64,000 nucleotides of DNA from Sclerotiophoma versabilis (Eukaryota > Ascomycota > Dothideomycetes > Pleosporales > Didymellaceae), in assembly GCA_012274445.1 (NCBI GenBank), contig JAAROD010000058.1, positions 1,612,001 through 1,676,000 on the forward strand, given 5' to 3'. Position 1 is the stretch's first letter. Every line of letters starts with the position of its first letter. The notes beneath the pieces were generated by a model. It was not told where the DNA came from, did no database searches, and saw nothing but the letters and a program-made list of their open reading frames with translations. Positions 23,192 to 34,698 of the stretch are shown here, piece by piece. The position numbers and the translations under genes were made by a program.

Positions 23192-26100
23192 GGTGGCGGT
23201 GGTGGTGGTGAGTTAGTTGTGCGCGCAAACCGAGGTCGATGTTTGGACGGCGCCGTTTTGTTGTGGCAAGATGTGGAAACAAAGCCGTAGGGAAAGGGAT
23301 GTTCAGCCTTGGTGAAGGGGCGCGAAACCTGGAAGATGTAGTTTCGGAGGAAGACGAGGCGGTCCGTGAGTCGAGTCCCTGGTGCTAGCGAATGGACGCG
23401 GGGCCAGTGGGGTTGGATACGCGTGATGGATAGAAAGGAAGGGAAGGTTCGTGACAAAAGCCGAAAACGGACGAGGTGAATAGAATAAGGAAGTGAAGCT
23501 GCAGGAGAGTGCAACAGTTATCGTCGCGACAAGCTCGAGTCCGAAGGTTCGGGGTGCTGCGCGGATCCTGGAGTATCCAGAGTAGTGACCCTGGTCCTGT
23601 CGCCGTTTGGGTCCGGGGGCAGAGAGGCGATGCGCAACAAATGAGTGTCAAACAGTTCAAGCAACGTCAAGTGCTGCTGTCTGGGCGGTGGGGAGAAGGG
23701 AACAGTGGGTTCGAGGGCAGTTCAAGCGTGGTGTGACGGAGTTCGCGGACGAGCAAGTGCATCAATGCTGTGGAGGGCTTCGAAGGGTTTTCTTCTGCAG
23801 ATGCTCTGCGCGCGAACCCCTGCAGTGCTTCTTCTGGACCTGTCGGTAGCCGCTAAGGCGACCATCACGGACGCGCATGTGGCGCTAACACTAGAAGTTA
23901 GTGCAGCAGGGTTCACGTCGCGGAGCTGGGAGGACTAGACTAAACCGCTCCTTTGCGCCGTTGGGCAACCCCGCCGGAAGTGCTGCAGCGCAGTCACGTC
24001 AGTCAGTCGAATCGCCGGCCTGTGAGTGGACTGCGCCTTTTCGTGTGCTGCAGCTGCGGCGGTTGGGGCAGCTGAGGCAGCAGTCGGCTGGAGTTCCTGC
24101 GCCCACATGTTCGTCTTGAATTCGCCCTGCGTCTTGTGAGACGTCCGCTGAAGTCCCTTGGGCGACAGCTGGAGAGCCGGCGGGTTCCACAAACGAGCCA
24201 CTCCTGCGCGAAAAGGGTCCTGTCGTTCCGAAAACCGCTGAGTCGCTGAGCCCACGGGCTGGAGGGCCCAACCCCTAAGCTGCTTCAGTCGACACCACTG
24301 TCTATAAGGCCCACAGAAGCATGAACGAGGGACTCGGAGCTGCTGCACCGGCGCAGGAGCTTCACCTGCAACTGCAGGCTAGGCATGCACTGTCAAAATG
24401 CCACGCCGCCGGCCACTAGGAACGCGCAATCTCATCCGCGCAGCCAATCAGATAATCCTACTCCCTGAATAATGGCACTTCGAAACCGACCAGGTGGCCC
24501 TTGCATGGCCTTCTCTGCAGCACACCAGGAAACGACTCGAGGCCAACCAGCTTTGTACAGAGTCCGTGCAGAAACTCTATATCTTACCATGCCTCAGATT
24601 CTGTCACTCGCGTTGCAAGCACGCCGTATGAAGCTAGCTACGAACCTTGCTGCTCGTTATGGCAGTCTTTCTGCAGAACCGATGGAGGCGTACGGCATGT
24701 GTAGCGACATTCAGGGTCGACCGTGCCTCTCCAGGCTCGAGCACCGCCGTGAACGAGGGTTCCCTTGCAGTCCGTTGGATAGAGTTGTCGCAACGGGCAA
24801 AGCGGCACATTGCTCATCTTGGACAGCACCACAACAACACACAACAGCGCGACTCGAGACTGGTACGCGCGACTGCGGTGGCGGTCCGGCCTCACGCCGT
24901 AGGCGCATGGGGAGATTGATAGTTGCCATATAGTCTCGGACGATGTCTATAGCAAGCAGCTGAGCGTCGTGCAGCATCAACAACAACGGCTGGGCAGCTG
25001 GTTAACGGCTGGATTCACAGATGGGTTGCAATGCATTGAACCTGAACTCATACGTGAATATTTGCACTGACGACATTGTCACCGCACGATGCACCATGTC
25101 CGTGTGTGCCACAAGGAATTGCACACATGCATCAACACCATTTGAACAAGGGCACCCCCCCCCCCCGGCACCAAATATCCCAACTACCATGTGATCCACA
25201 CGTTCCAGCCCTGCTGTGATGAAATTGAAGATCGTAGGATTGACGGGGATATCTTCGCGTGTAAGCTATGACGAACGCGCTTCACTGGTGCCCGACGTTG
25301 TTAGGGTGCCTGAGGTTATTAAGGTGCTACGGTTATTGGGTGCCTTCTGCAATTCGACAAAGATTGTTGCCAAACACAAGTGCAGCGACAATGGCCGCCC
25401 ACAAACTCAGACGCAGAACTCTCAACCACAGAATGCAATGGCCTCTGAGTCGTGAGGTGTTTCGAGTCCGTCGTTTGGTACTGTTGGTAGCTAAGCATTC
25501 ATGCGTGCCACAGCAGCCGATATCCGGAGCCCCCACCAAACAAACGTCGCGCACCTTGATCTGCCGCAGCCCAATTGCTTCCGAATGGGGCAGCAACTTT
25601 GTCAATCACAACTCCGGCATAGGTTACCGACTACTCATGTCGTCGCCGTACAAGAAGTGTGGTAACACGTGTAAGCTCTATCAATGGATGATGCTGCTGT
25701 CTCAAGCTTGTGTTACGATGTGCTTTCTAGAAAAGGGGTACAGCGCTCAGCTCTCGTTTTCTTGGGGCTGTTTGTTACATCACCAGCCGCCGTACTCCCG
25801 CATACACGAGCAATGGCCTCACCAATACTCTCTCGTGTAACCGTCAGAACAATAGCCGCGAGTTGGCCATCAGCCTCACCTGGGCGGGCTGACAAACGTT
25901 GCAACGGTTAGGTTCGAGCTCCACTTCTTGGGAGCTCTCTGGTGGGACTACCGTACCAAAGCTGTCGAGCAATTCTGGATAGACGTACACTAACAGTAGC
26001 CTGCGCTCAGTTGATGCCCTGACAAAGATATCGTCTTGCCGTTAAGGAGGTCACGCAGTCGATTACACTTAGATAATTGCGCAGACAAACAAGATGACGA

Positions 26101-26328
26101 CACATGACAACAAGTCTGAAGTGCAAATTTTGAAGCCAGACTCATAGTCAACACCAAGTATGACTACGTTGGTTTATCTACAAGACGCGAGTGCAGCTTC
26201 GCAAGCCGGTCACGCCCTACGCGCCCTGCAACACCGATGAGTCATGATTACTAACAACCTCATCTTACGCACAACAGGTTCATCATAAAGTATCAACATC
26301 TATTAGCTCAAAACATCTTTTCATCAAC
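23192..26328. other. 3.1-kb gene-free interval
   Basis: Many overlapping open frames occur, some 150 codons long, in a locally G/C-rich part (about 23900-24950), but none has family motifs or splice-linked continuation. There is a run of 12 C at 25155-25166. I see no inverted terminal repeats or transposase remnants. The last ~250 bases are the PhzF promoter and leader. Confidence 0.45.
25155..25166. repeat. Poly-C run of 12
   Basis: Mononucleotide tract in a gene-free interval. Its length may be assembly-sensitive. Confidence 0.9.
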
Positions 26329-27288
26329 ATGGCATCTTCACTCAAGCTTGACTTTGTCACCGTTGACGTCTTCACGGACAAGCCGTACGAAGGCAACCCT
26401 CTAGCCATCATCCGTATCCCTCACGGCGTCTGCGTAACACAAGAGCAGAAGCAGAGAATCGCACGCGAATTCAACCTCTCAGAATCAACATTCCTCCATG
26501 AGAATACGCCTGATGCAACGGAGGACACATGGACCGTAGACATCTTCATGACCAACAAAGAGCTACCATTCGCTGGGCACCCCACAGTTGGCACAGCATG
26601 CTATGTTCTGTCAAGAGTCGCTGAGCAGCGCGGCATCAAGGAAGGAATCATTGATGCAGGCTTTCAGTTAAAAGCGGGCCCCGTTGGGCTTCGGTATGAT
26701 GTAGCGAAGAAGACGGCCAAAGCAGCCATTCCCCACGATGTACATGTACACAAGAAGAGATGGAGCAGAGATGAGCTGTTCAAGTTACAGCCTGGTATTG
26801 CCGCGGCTCATAAGAAGGGCGAGGTCACGGCGCAGGAAGACTACCCCATCGTGTCTATCGTCAAGGGCATGACGTTTGTTCTTGTGGAGCTTGAGAGCGT
26901 GGAAGCGCTTGCGATGGTGTCGCTGGCGGGCCAGAGTGTCGCCATTGACGGCCTGGATCAGGGCTGGGATGAGACGTTCATTGGAACGTACTTCTATGTG
27001 CGGACAGGCAAGAGTGAGGGTGGAGCGACGCATCTGAGAACAAGGATGATCGAAGGGCCGCTTGAGGATCCAGCTACAGGGTCGGCGGCGAGCGATCTGG
27101 TGGCCTACTTGTCGCTCCAGGAGGGCAAGGCTGGGGAAACGCTGAAATATGAATTGGTGCAGGGTGTTGAGATGGGACGCAGAAGCGAGATCTTCATCGA
27201 TGTTGAAATGGCGAACGATGGTGGCATTGAAAATGTGTTCCTTGAGGGTGCAGCCGTACCGGTCATGGAGGGACGGTTGACGGTCTGA
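26329..27288 (+). CDS. PhzF-family isomerase/epimerase-like protein
   Basis: Single exon, 319 residues, normal for the family. PhzF proteins are two-domain diaminopimelate-epimerase folds, and the founding member isomerises a phenazine precursor. The catalytic Glu lies in FNLSESTFL (about E52), the FAGHPTVGTA loop is at about 81-90, and the second-domain signature EDPATGSAASDLVAYL lies near 245. The start sits in a good context (ATCAACATGGC) after an A/C-rich leader. The fungal members' substrates are mostly unknown, and no phenazine-type genes are nearby, so phenazine synthesis should not be inferred. Confidence 0.93.
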   Translation: MASSLKLDFVTVDVFTDKPYEGNPLAIIRIPHGVCVTQEQKQRIAREFNLSESTFLHENTPDATEDTWTVDIFMTNKELPFAGHPTVGTACYVLSRVAEQRGIKEGIIDAGFQLKAGPVGLRYDVAKKTAKAAIPHDVHVHKKRWSRDELFKLQPGIAAAHKKGEVTAQEDYPIVSIVKGMTFVLVELESVEALAMVSLAGQSVAIDGLDQGWDETFIGTYFYVRTGKSEGGATHLRTRMIEGPLEDPATGSAASDLVAYLSLQEGKAGETLKYELVQGVEMGRRSEIFIDVEMANDGGIENVFLEGAAVPVMEGRLTV

Positions 27289-28310
27289 ACAAGAACCAGT
27301 AGGGCCGGGTTTACACTTCGCTACGAGACTCGATTTTTTCGGCCTTCGGCCTTCCGGTTGCGATTCATAAGCGGAATGAAAGGGGGCTTAAGGATGATAT
27401 TCAGACAGCGATAATGTTAAGGCACGTTCTTGAATCGCTTTGGACTAACCTGCACTGTCATCTGTCACAACCGTTTAGCCGTTACGACAGCTTTGACACA
27501 CGATTGAGCCGAAGTGCCTTGATCAACGGTTGGTTTGAGACAGGAACGACAGCCAAAGCAAGTGGAGAAGCATCCACAAGATCGATAGAGCTGCCTGACT
27601 AGACATCGGGTTCGTCTGGACTGTTCCTGCAGTGTGCTCGGTTGCTGCCGACTGTGCCGTAAGGCATCACAAAGGTTTGAGGGGCGTATCCTTGCAATTG
27701 ATGTTGTTGTAAGAATCTGGAGTGCGTGATGTTTTGGGTGGGCGGCACTCTGTTGAATGGACCAATGGTGCGCTAGCGCAACTGATCTCCAACGCTGCAT
27801 GCTTGAGCTCTGCGAACCTCATACACGACCCGTCTCCAGCACCACTTCTTCATGCCTAACGTACTGCCAACTGACAAGGTTTCTGTGACGGCCTCAGTCA
27901 AGCAAATGTTGCCTGCGGAAGCTCGGCGCTCCGTGCGTTACCCTCAGGCAGGCTTGAATGGCAGGTCCTGACACATGTCGGCCTTCAACCAGGGTTTCGT
28001 GCCCCAGGAACTATCAGCCGCCTTGCCAGGCTGCACATCGTCATATGTATCGCCAAGGCACATAAGAGAAATGGCATGGCCGCTCAGGTTATTTGGTCTC
28101 ACATCATTCTCCATCGCTTGTTCCTTCACATCGAAGACTGTCCGTCGGAGGTTACGTTCCTTTTCTTCCTTTCCTCTAATTCTCAGATTACGTTGACCGT
28201 GTCTGCGTGTTCTTCTAATCTACCGCTAGCCGGAGTCCACTCTTTTATAAACATCACTTTCTAGCAACGCCCCGTCTTTGTTCACTCTAACGACTTCGGT
28301 ATCTATCATC
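27289..28310. other. Intergenic, promoter of the secreted Gln/Asn-rich gene
   Basis: No supported gene. It includes a small hairpin-like CGGCCTTCGGCC palindrome near 27340, in the 3' flank of the PhzF gene, and a TATA box close to 28245. Confidence 0.5.
28245..28250 (+). promoter_or_regulatory. TATA box of the secreted Gln/Asn-rich protein gene
   Basis: TTTTATAAAC lies 61-66 bases before the ATG at 28311 and is followed by a pyrimidine-rich leader. Strong TATA elements are uncommon in the housekeeping genes here and suit a highly or conditionally expressed gene. Confidence 0.55.
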
Positions 28311-29626
28311 ATGAGGGTCTCAACACTATTCCCTATCCTGCTTGCAGCTGGTGTCGCCAATGCCCAGTTCGGAGGTTTTGGTGGCGGAGGTTTTGGTGGA
28401 AAAGGCTTCGGTCAAGGCGGCTTCGGTCAAGGTGGCCAAGGTGGCCAAGGTCAAGGCCAGCAGAACGACCAACAGCAGGATCAACAGGGTCAAGGCCAGA
28501 ACGGACAGGACAACAACAATAATGGACAGAACAACAACAATAATGGACAGAACAACAACAATGGACAGAACAACAATGGCGGCGGCGGAGGCGGCAACTT
28601 GGCTCTGGATCAAGCCAACGTCCAGTCCAACAGTGCGGCGACCGGTCTTGAGCAGGGAGCTGAGCCAGGCCAGGCTGCTTCTGATACGTAAGTATTCCCA
28701 GACTTGAACCAAAGTTCATGGCTGATTCCATGGTAGCGACAACGCCAACTTCATCAACGTCTGTAGCGGCAAGACGCTCACCAACGGACTTCAGGTCCGT
28801 GAGGGATCTTGCAACGGTATTCGTAAGTCTTATCCATTGTTTTGGTAGCTACAGGTACTAACTCCTCTCAGCCATGGGAGAAATTCCTGCTGCAAACCGT
28901 ATGGTTTCTGCCGTCTTCACGAACCCCAAGAACGGCGATGTGGTAGCTCCGAACACTGCGATGACGTTCTCCGTCCAGATCGCAAACTTGCAAGCTGGAA
29001 CATTCACAAACCCGGATAACACGTACTATGCTGCTCCTCAAGCCCTCCAAGGAGGCCAGATCGTTGGCCACACCCACATCACCGTACAGGATCTTGGCAA
29101 TGACCCCAACCCTACTCAACCACTCGACGCTGAGAAATTCGCATTCTTCAAGGGGATCAATGACAATGGCAATGGCCAAGGACTTCTGAGCGCTGATTTG
29201 GCTGACGGTCTTCCTGAAGGCTTCTACCGTGTCTGTTCTATGACCGCGGCCAGCAACCATCAGCCGGTGCTTATGCCTGTCGCCCAACGAGGTGCTCAAG
29301 ACGACTGCGTCAGGTTCCAGGTATCTGCCAATGGCGGTGGCAACAACGGTGGCAACAACGGTGGCAACAACGGTGGCAACAATGGAGGCAACAATGGAGG
29401 CAACAATGGTCAAAACCAGGATCAGAACCAGGATCAGAACCAGCAGGCCCAGCAGCAAGGTCAGCAGCAAGGTCAGCAGCAAGGTCAGCAGCAAGGTCAA
29501 CAGGGACAGCAAGGCGGCGGCGGCCAAGGTGGCAAGGGATTTGGCCAGGGATTCGGCAAGGGAGGCGGTCGCAGACGAGGTCGAGCTGGACGTCCTAAGT
29601 TTGCTACCCGTGACTTCATCGCCTAA
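28311..29626 (+). CDS. Secreted Gln/Asn/Gly-rich protein with a conserved Cys domain
   Basis: Exons 28311-28687, 28737-28822 and 28872-29626 (two 49-bp introns) give 405 residues. A clear signal peptide (MRVSTLFPILLAAGVANA, about 18 residues) is followed by Gly/Phe and then Gln/Asn repeats (GQNNNN units), with a second repetitive region near residue 308 (GGNN units, then QQGQ units) and a basic tail (RRRGRAGRPKF). Between them lies a ~200-residue conserved core with four Cys (NVCSGKTL, GSCNGI, RVCSM, DDCVRF), which could form two disulfides, and the block VVGHTHITVQDLG-like (IVGHTHITVQDLG). I recall similar cores in secreted proteins of many fungi, sometimes mislabelled 'ribosomal protein S17'. 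Role unknown; a cell-wall or extracellular-matrix protein is a reasonable guess. Confidence 0.82.
28505..28580. repeat. Asn/Gln-coding tandem repeat
   Basis: Imperfect units of about 18-24 bp of the form ACAACAACAATAATGGACAG encode GQNNNNN repeats in the secreted protein. Confidence 0.8.
29338..29510. repeat. Gly/Asn and Gln/Gly coding tandem repeats
   Basis: 12-bp GGTGGCAACAAC units are followed by CAGGATCAGAAC and 12-bp CAGCAGCAAGGT units, giving a second low-complexity arm of the secreted protein. Confidence 0.85.
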
Positions 29627-30416
29627 GCTGAAATTTCAGAAGCCATATTGTGGCTCTGTTGGTGGTGGAACGTGGTAATAGTACTCTTTATTGCCAAAAA
29701 CCAGACAGCCTACCCCAGTCCTCAGGAAGGACTTCGGATGCTAGTTCTGACGGCGCTTTCTCTTGTCGATGCATTCACGATACCTCTGTAAAACTATGAT
29801 TAAATTTACTACACAATCTGCGCTTAATCCAACGATATCGTACAAACATTTTGATGACTTCTTTCACTGGCAGTATCACGCCAAATCGGGCTGGCCCGCA
29901 TCGGCATTTGCGGGTGCTTGGTATGCGTTGGTGCAGCCTTGGTATGCCGAGGCATTCGTGCGGCTAGACACTGAAACGTAGTATGTGTCTCAGGAACGCA
30001 GATCAGGGATGTGTGGGTATGCCGGCTTTAGCGTCAGCAGGGTCCGCGTGCACCAGTTTGTTTTGAGGAAATATTTACATAAAGGGCAACGCAAGTTTGA
30101 AAATCCAATGCGGGTTTATGTGTGTGGTTTTCGTGGGCACACCGCTGTTTTGTTGCGCGCTGCTGCGCTTCGCAGCGAAGCGCCGGTGGATTGAATAAGC
30201 ACGGACTAGTTGGTGTGTGGTACAACGTGAGTTCGGTTGTTAATGCTGAAGTCATGAAAGTGATCAGATATCATCGGGTTAATGAATCGCGAGATGACAT
30301 TGAAGCTACGCAAGGCCGTGCCACTACTTAGGCTGCCTGTTTGACGATGAGTCAGATGTGGCAGTGGCGGTGCTGAGAATGGCTTGCAGTCATAAGACAA
30401 CACGCAACCAGGGCGC
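29627..30416. other. Intergenic, with a perfect palindrome
   Basis: No supported gene. A perfect 9-bp inverted repeat around a single A lies at 30165-30183. The remainder is 3' flank of the secreted protein gene and upstream region of the F-box-like gene. Confidence 0.5.
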
Positions 30417-31064
30417 ATGAGATTCATGGCTCGCAGTCTCCAAGAGTCCACCATCTTTATGACCAGTTCAACAATCACGCCGAATCAGAACGTCATTGGA
30501 TCCTTTAGAAACACACCACCTCTGCCGACAGAAATATGGCTGCAGATCCTTGGGCATGACGACCCCAAACACTTGTGGCTGTCAGTCCGCAACGTCTCTC
30601 GAACGTATAGGGACTGCGTCGAACGCCTCTTTACTTCCAAGTACCTGCACAGGCTCAGAATTGCCTTGTCACTCCCACGCCGAGATCCAGCAACAAGCAA
30701 ATTGAAATGGCCGGGCGATCCGGTTCCGGGATCGCAGCTGGTGATGGCGTACACTCAACTTTGCGGAGACAGGACGCGACTCCGTCTTGAATCCCCAACC
30801 GTGGTGAAAGACAGGAACAGCGAGAAGACACTTAAAGAGCTCAGAGACGCAGGGACCCTCCCGAAAGAGCGCTTAGAGGAAGCGCCCACCAATGTCAACA
30901 TGAGCACACATCCAATGGCGAGCCTGACGATCAAATTGCCAGTCCATGTTGAGTGGGATGAGTCGCGGAAGATCTGGGCTTGGGAGGTTGAATGGCGAAA
31001 CGTGCTTAGTCGGTTCTTTATTGCGAAGGATAAGCAGGTGACGAGATGGCCTACGACAGCCTGA
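30417..31064 (+). CDS. F-box-like protein
   Basis: Single-exon frame of 215 residues, with further in-frame ATGs at 30426 and 30459. The N-terminal part contains an F-box-like motif starting PPLPTEIWLQILGHDDPKHL and continuing WLSVRNVSRTYRDCVERLFTSKYL, which would bind Skp1 in an SCF ubiquitin ligase. Downstream, LTIKLPVHVEWDESRKIW and WEVEWRNVLSRFF resemble the short C-terminal region seen in many small fungal F-box proteins without leucine-rich or WD repeats. The frame after the stop at 31062-31064 also looks protein-like for ~35 codons (around GDFHGVDDHAWWISRVD), so a missed splice or a frameshift near the end cannot be excluded. Confidence 0.6.
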   Translation: MRFMARSLQESTIFMTSSTITPNQNVIGSFRNTPPLPTEIWLQILGHDDPKHLWLSVRNVSRTYRDCVERLFTSKYLHRLRIALSLPRRDPATSKLKWPGDPVPGSQLVMAYTQLCGDRTRLRLESPTVVKDRNSEKTLKELRDAGTLPKERLEEAPTNVNMSTHPMASLTIKLPVHVEWDESRKIWAWEVEWRNVLSRFFIAKDKQVTRWPTTA

Positions 31065-31833
31065 GACACTGTGCATCGGGGATTTCCATGGCGTAGATGA
31101 CCACGCTTGGTGGATTTCACGCGTTGACAGCCACAACACCAGCCTGACGGCCTTGTCATAAGCAGGGGAAACTTCAAATATAGAAGGCGCTCAGATTAGC
31201 TGTGTGTTGGTTGATCAGAGAGCGGCAGTTTTGCCAGTCATCATGCGCTGGGCAATCAGGCTGAAGCCAGCTATCGATGACATGAAAATGACGAGGTTAT
31301 AAAACTTTCCAAGTGCCTGTTAGTATAGTTGAAAGACATACGTTAGAAGAGAAGCGTACAGCATTCCTGGAGTATTCACTTTCTTCCGCATCAGTACGCG
31401 CTTCAACGAACAGGCGACGGAGGTTCGGTAAGTTGGATGGCTTTTCATCGTTAGTCTTCATGTCGAATGGTCGAAAAAACAGTAAACAGCCTTACCATTT
31501 TGTGTGTTCAAGATGTGGTGTTGACATGAGTGCGGCAGGGACATGGATGGAGATGAGCTTCGGGCTAGAACAACGCACAGACCCGCGACATCGTCAATGG
31601 GCGAGCCGCACCCAGGCCTCCATTCAAGTTGAACATCAGCAACAACCTCCCGACTTCCGCGCCTTTGCTAGCCTCGAAGCGCTTTGCATTCAATACGAAT
31701 CATATCGTCGAACCATACGCACCCATTGCGCCGCGATCGAGACGAACCCCGCGGTCGTTACAGCCACGAGACAACGAGATCGGTGTATGAGGGGTCTGAG
31801 TAGGGGATTGAGATCTGCGATTGAGGCATAAAG
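31065..31833. other. Upstream region of AP-1 beta with a doubtful open frame
   Basis: A frame with an ATG at 31460 runs to a stop at 31829-31831, two bases before the AP-1 beta start. It encodes about 123 residues with a CSRCG pair but no recognisable domain. It may be chance or an upstream frame in the leader, so I do not call it a gene. Confidence 0.4.
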
Positions 31834-34327
31834 ATGGCGGTCAACAGGATAAGAGGCGCATTTGCGCCTCCAAAGAAGGGAGAGACATTCGAGCTGAGAG
31901 CAGGTCTGGTGTATGCAATACTTCACAACCGACATAGCTGTCCATAACTAACTGCTGCTGCAGCTCTCAATATGCCTACGAACGGTAATCGACCTCGCAG
32001 GAACGCCGTAGAACAATGTGATGCTGATGATCTACCAGGAAAGAAGCTATTCAGAAGACCATCATGTCCATGACATTGGGCAAGGATGTGTCATCTCTGT
32101 TCCCCGATGTGCTGAAGAACATCGCAACGGCAGATCTGGACCAGAAGAAGCTGGTATACCTATATCTCATGTATGCGCCAGCATTGAACCTAGTGAGCAC
32201 GAACCTGACCCTTGGAATAGGAATTACGCGAAGTCACATCCGGATCTATGCATTCTCGCTGTCAACACCTTCGTACAGGATTCCGAAGACCCCAACCCTC
32301 TCGTACGAGCGCTTGCAATACGAACGATGGGTTGCATTCGCGTAGACAAGATGGTGGACTACATGGAGGAGCCGTTACGAAAAACGCTCAGAGACGAATC
32401 GCCATACGTGCGCAAAACAGCAGCTCTCTGTGTAGCGAAGCTCTTCGATCTCTCGCCCTCGATGTGCTTAGAGAACGGCTTTTTAGAACAACTTCAGGAG
32501 CTGGTGGGTGACCCCAACCCTATGGTCGTAGCGAATTCGGTCACCGCACTAGTGGAGATCATGGAAACGTCACCGGAGACCAAAGCATTGGTCATCACTC
32601 CGCAGACATTGAAGAAGATGCTGTTGGCGTTAAACGAGTGCACGGAGTGGGGGCGAGTTACGATCCTTACGACCCTGGCAGACTACAAAGCAGCAGACAT
32701 CAAGGAAGCAGAACACATCTGTGAGCGAGTTGTCCCACAATTTCAGCATGTCAATCCGAGTGTCGTTCTAGCTGCCGTCAAGACTGTGTTCTTGCACATG
32801 AAGAACATCTCTCCTGAGCTGCTGAAGTCATACACAAAGAAGATGGCGCCGCCTTTAGGTAAGGAACATAAGTCACTCCAAGTTGATAGGTACTAACACA
32901 TGGTAGTTACACTGGTATCTTCCGCACCTGAAGTGCAATACGTAGCACTACGAAATATCGATCTACTCCTACAGAAGCAACCGGATATTCTGAGTAAAGA
33001 GATGCGCGTCTTCTTCTGCAAATACAACGACCCCAACTACCTCAAGATGGAGAAGCTGGAGATCATGGTGCGGATAGCGAATGAAAAGAACGTGGACCAA
33101 TTACTCGCAGAACTGAAAGAATACGCACTCGAAGTGGATATGGACTTCGTTCGTAGGGCGGTCAAGGCTATTGGCCAGGTTGCTATCAAGATCGAAAGCG
33201 CCAGCGAAAAGTGTGTCAATACACTATTGGACCTCATCAACACCAAGGTCAACTACGTCGTTCAAGAAGCGGTTGTGGTGATCAAGGACATATTCCGAAA
33301 ATATCCAGGCTACGAAGGAATAATCCCGACCCTGTGTCAGTGCATTGACGAGTTGGACGAGCCTAATGCAAGGGCGTCGCTGATCTGGATTGTTGGCGAG
33401 TACGCTGAGAAGATCAACAATGCTGGGGAGATTCTCACAAGCTTTGTGGACGCTTTTGCAGAAGAGTTCACCCAGGTAAGCTAGAAGATGTGGTTACTAG
33501 TGTGAGGTGCTAGTACTGACAAACAATAGACTCAGCTCCAGATTCTCACCGCAGTGGTCAAGCTCTTCCTCAAGAAGCCAGACCAGGCTCAGAGTCTCGT
33601 ACAGAAAGTCTTGCAAGCTGCGACAGCCGAGAACGATAACCCTGACATCAGGGATCGAGCCTACGTGTATTGGCGATTGCTCTCAAGCGACCCGCAGATC
33701 GCAAAGGACATTGTACTATCCGACAAACCCCCAATCACTTCGACGATCCGCTCTCTTCCCCCTCAACTACTTGATAGTCTTCTCAACGATCTTTCGACAT
33801 TGGCTTCCGTCTACCACAAGCCACCGGAGGCTTTCCTGGGTCAAGGTCGATTTGGCGCGGAAGCTATGCAGCGTGCTGCTATCGAAGAGCAGCAGGAAGA
33901 TGCAAGACAGAACCCGATCGCCGCAGCGGCAGTCGCAGCGGCAGTGAGTGGACAGTCCGCACCCCAATCGAATATGGAGAACCTTTTGGATATCGATTTC
34001 GACGGCTCTGCTCCAGCATCGCTACAGAAAGAGCCATCACAAGGACAGTCAGGTCTCGAAGGTCTTGCAGGTACACCACAGCGTGTTGCATCTCCCGCGG
34101 TGGGGGGCGCTCAACAACCACAGTCAAACATGGATGATCTACTGGGTCTTTTTGGAGAGAGCGGAAGTGGAGGAGCATCTGCTGGACCTGCACAGATGAA
34201 TAACGATGACATCATGAACGGCTTCGCAAACATGAGCATGCAAACAAACCAGCCTCCACCTCCACAACAGCAAATGGGAGGAGAGGCGAGTAAGAAGTCA
34301 AACCAGGATCTGTTAGACTTGTTCTAG
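31834..34327 (+). CDS. APL2: AP-1 complex subunit beta (beta-adaptin)
   Basis: Large subunit of the clathrin adaptor that sorts cargo at the trans-Golgi and endosomes. Exons 31834-31910, 31964-31984 (21 nt), 32039-32170, 32221-32858, 32907-33475 and 33530-34327 give 744 residues. The product starts MAVNRIRGAFAPPKKGETFE, typical of beta-1. The HEAT-repeat trunk follows (NYAKSHPDLCILAVNTF, DSEDPNPLVRALAIRTMGC, LNECTEWGRVTILTTL, DEPNARASLIWIVGEYAEKI). The hinge is Gln/Pro/Ala-rich and carries acidic-leucine clathrin-box motifs (NLLDIDFDG, DDLLGLFG, and DLLDLF at the very end). As in other fungal AP-1 beta chains there is no C-terminal ear domain. AP-2 beta is the alternative, but the N-terminus and hinge favour AP-1. 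Confidence 0.93.
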
Positions 34328-34698
34328 GCTCGGTGTACAGGAAGCACGGGTGTTGAGATCATCTTAGCGAACGGTATATGCAAAGTGCATCAGGCGGCGC
34401 ACAAACGGAAACTTGTATGGTGGGAGACGATTAGAAAGGCATCATGAACGCAATCTGACCCATTCACTAAGACGTCGTTGCCTGCTACCTTCAGCCTGTT
34501 CGCTCCTGCTTCTTAGCGTTCTTTTATTTGCTTGGCGCTTGGACCCTGATTCTGCCTACGCCACTAGCATCATAATAATCACCTTGCAAGCTCAAGCTTT
34601 ACCCTTCATGAATACTCACGTGCGAGGTGGCTTTGTGCTTAAGTAGTTAGCCAAGCTCTCTTTGACTCGATCATCTCCCTTTCTTAGCACATCTCGCC
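34328..34698. other. Intergenic, VID27 promoter
   Basis: A 371-bp gap between tandem genes. Nothing coding is seen. Confidence 0.6.

Noticed and set aside
23900..24950. Overlapping frames of 130-155 codons in a G/C-rich gene-free interval
   Set aside because: They occur on both strands at once, are Arg/Ala/Cys-rich and have no motifs; typical of compositional bias.
25880..25935. GGTTCGA motif resembling a tRNA B box
   Set aside because: No matching A box, acceptor stem or cloverleaf could be built around it.
26329..29626. PhzF gene next to a secreted protein as a possible secondary-metabolite cluster
   Set aside because: There is no synthase, synthetase, P450 or pathway regulator nearby, and PhzF-family proteins are widespread outside such clusters.
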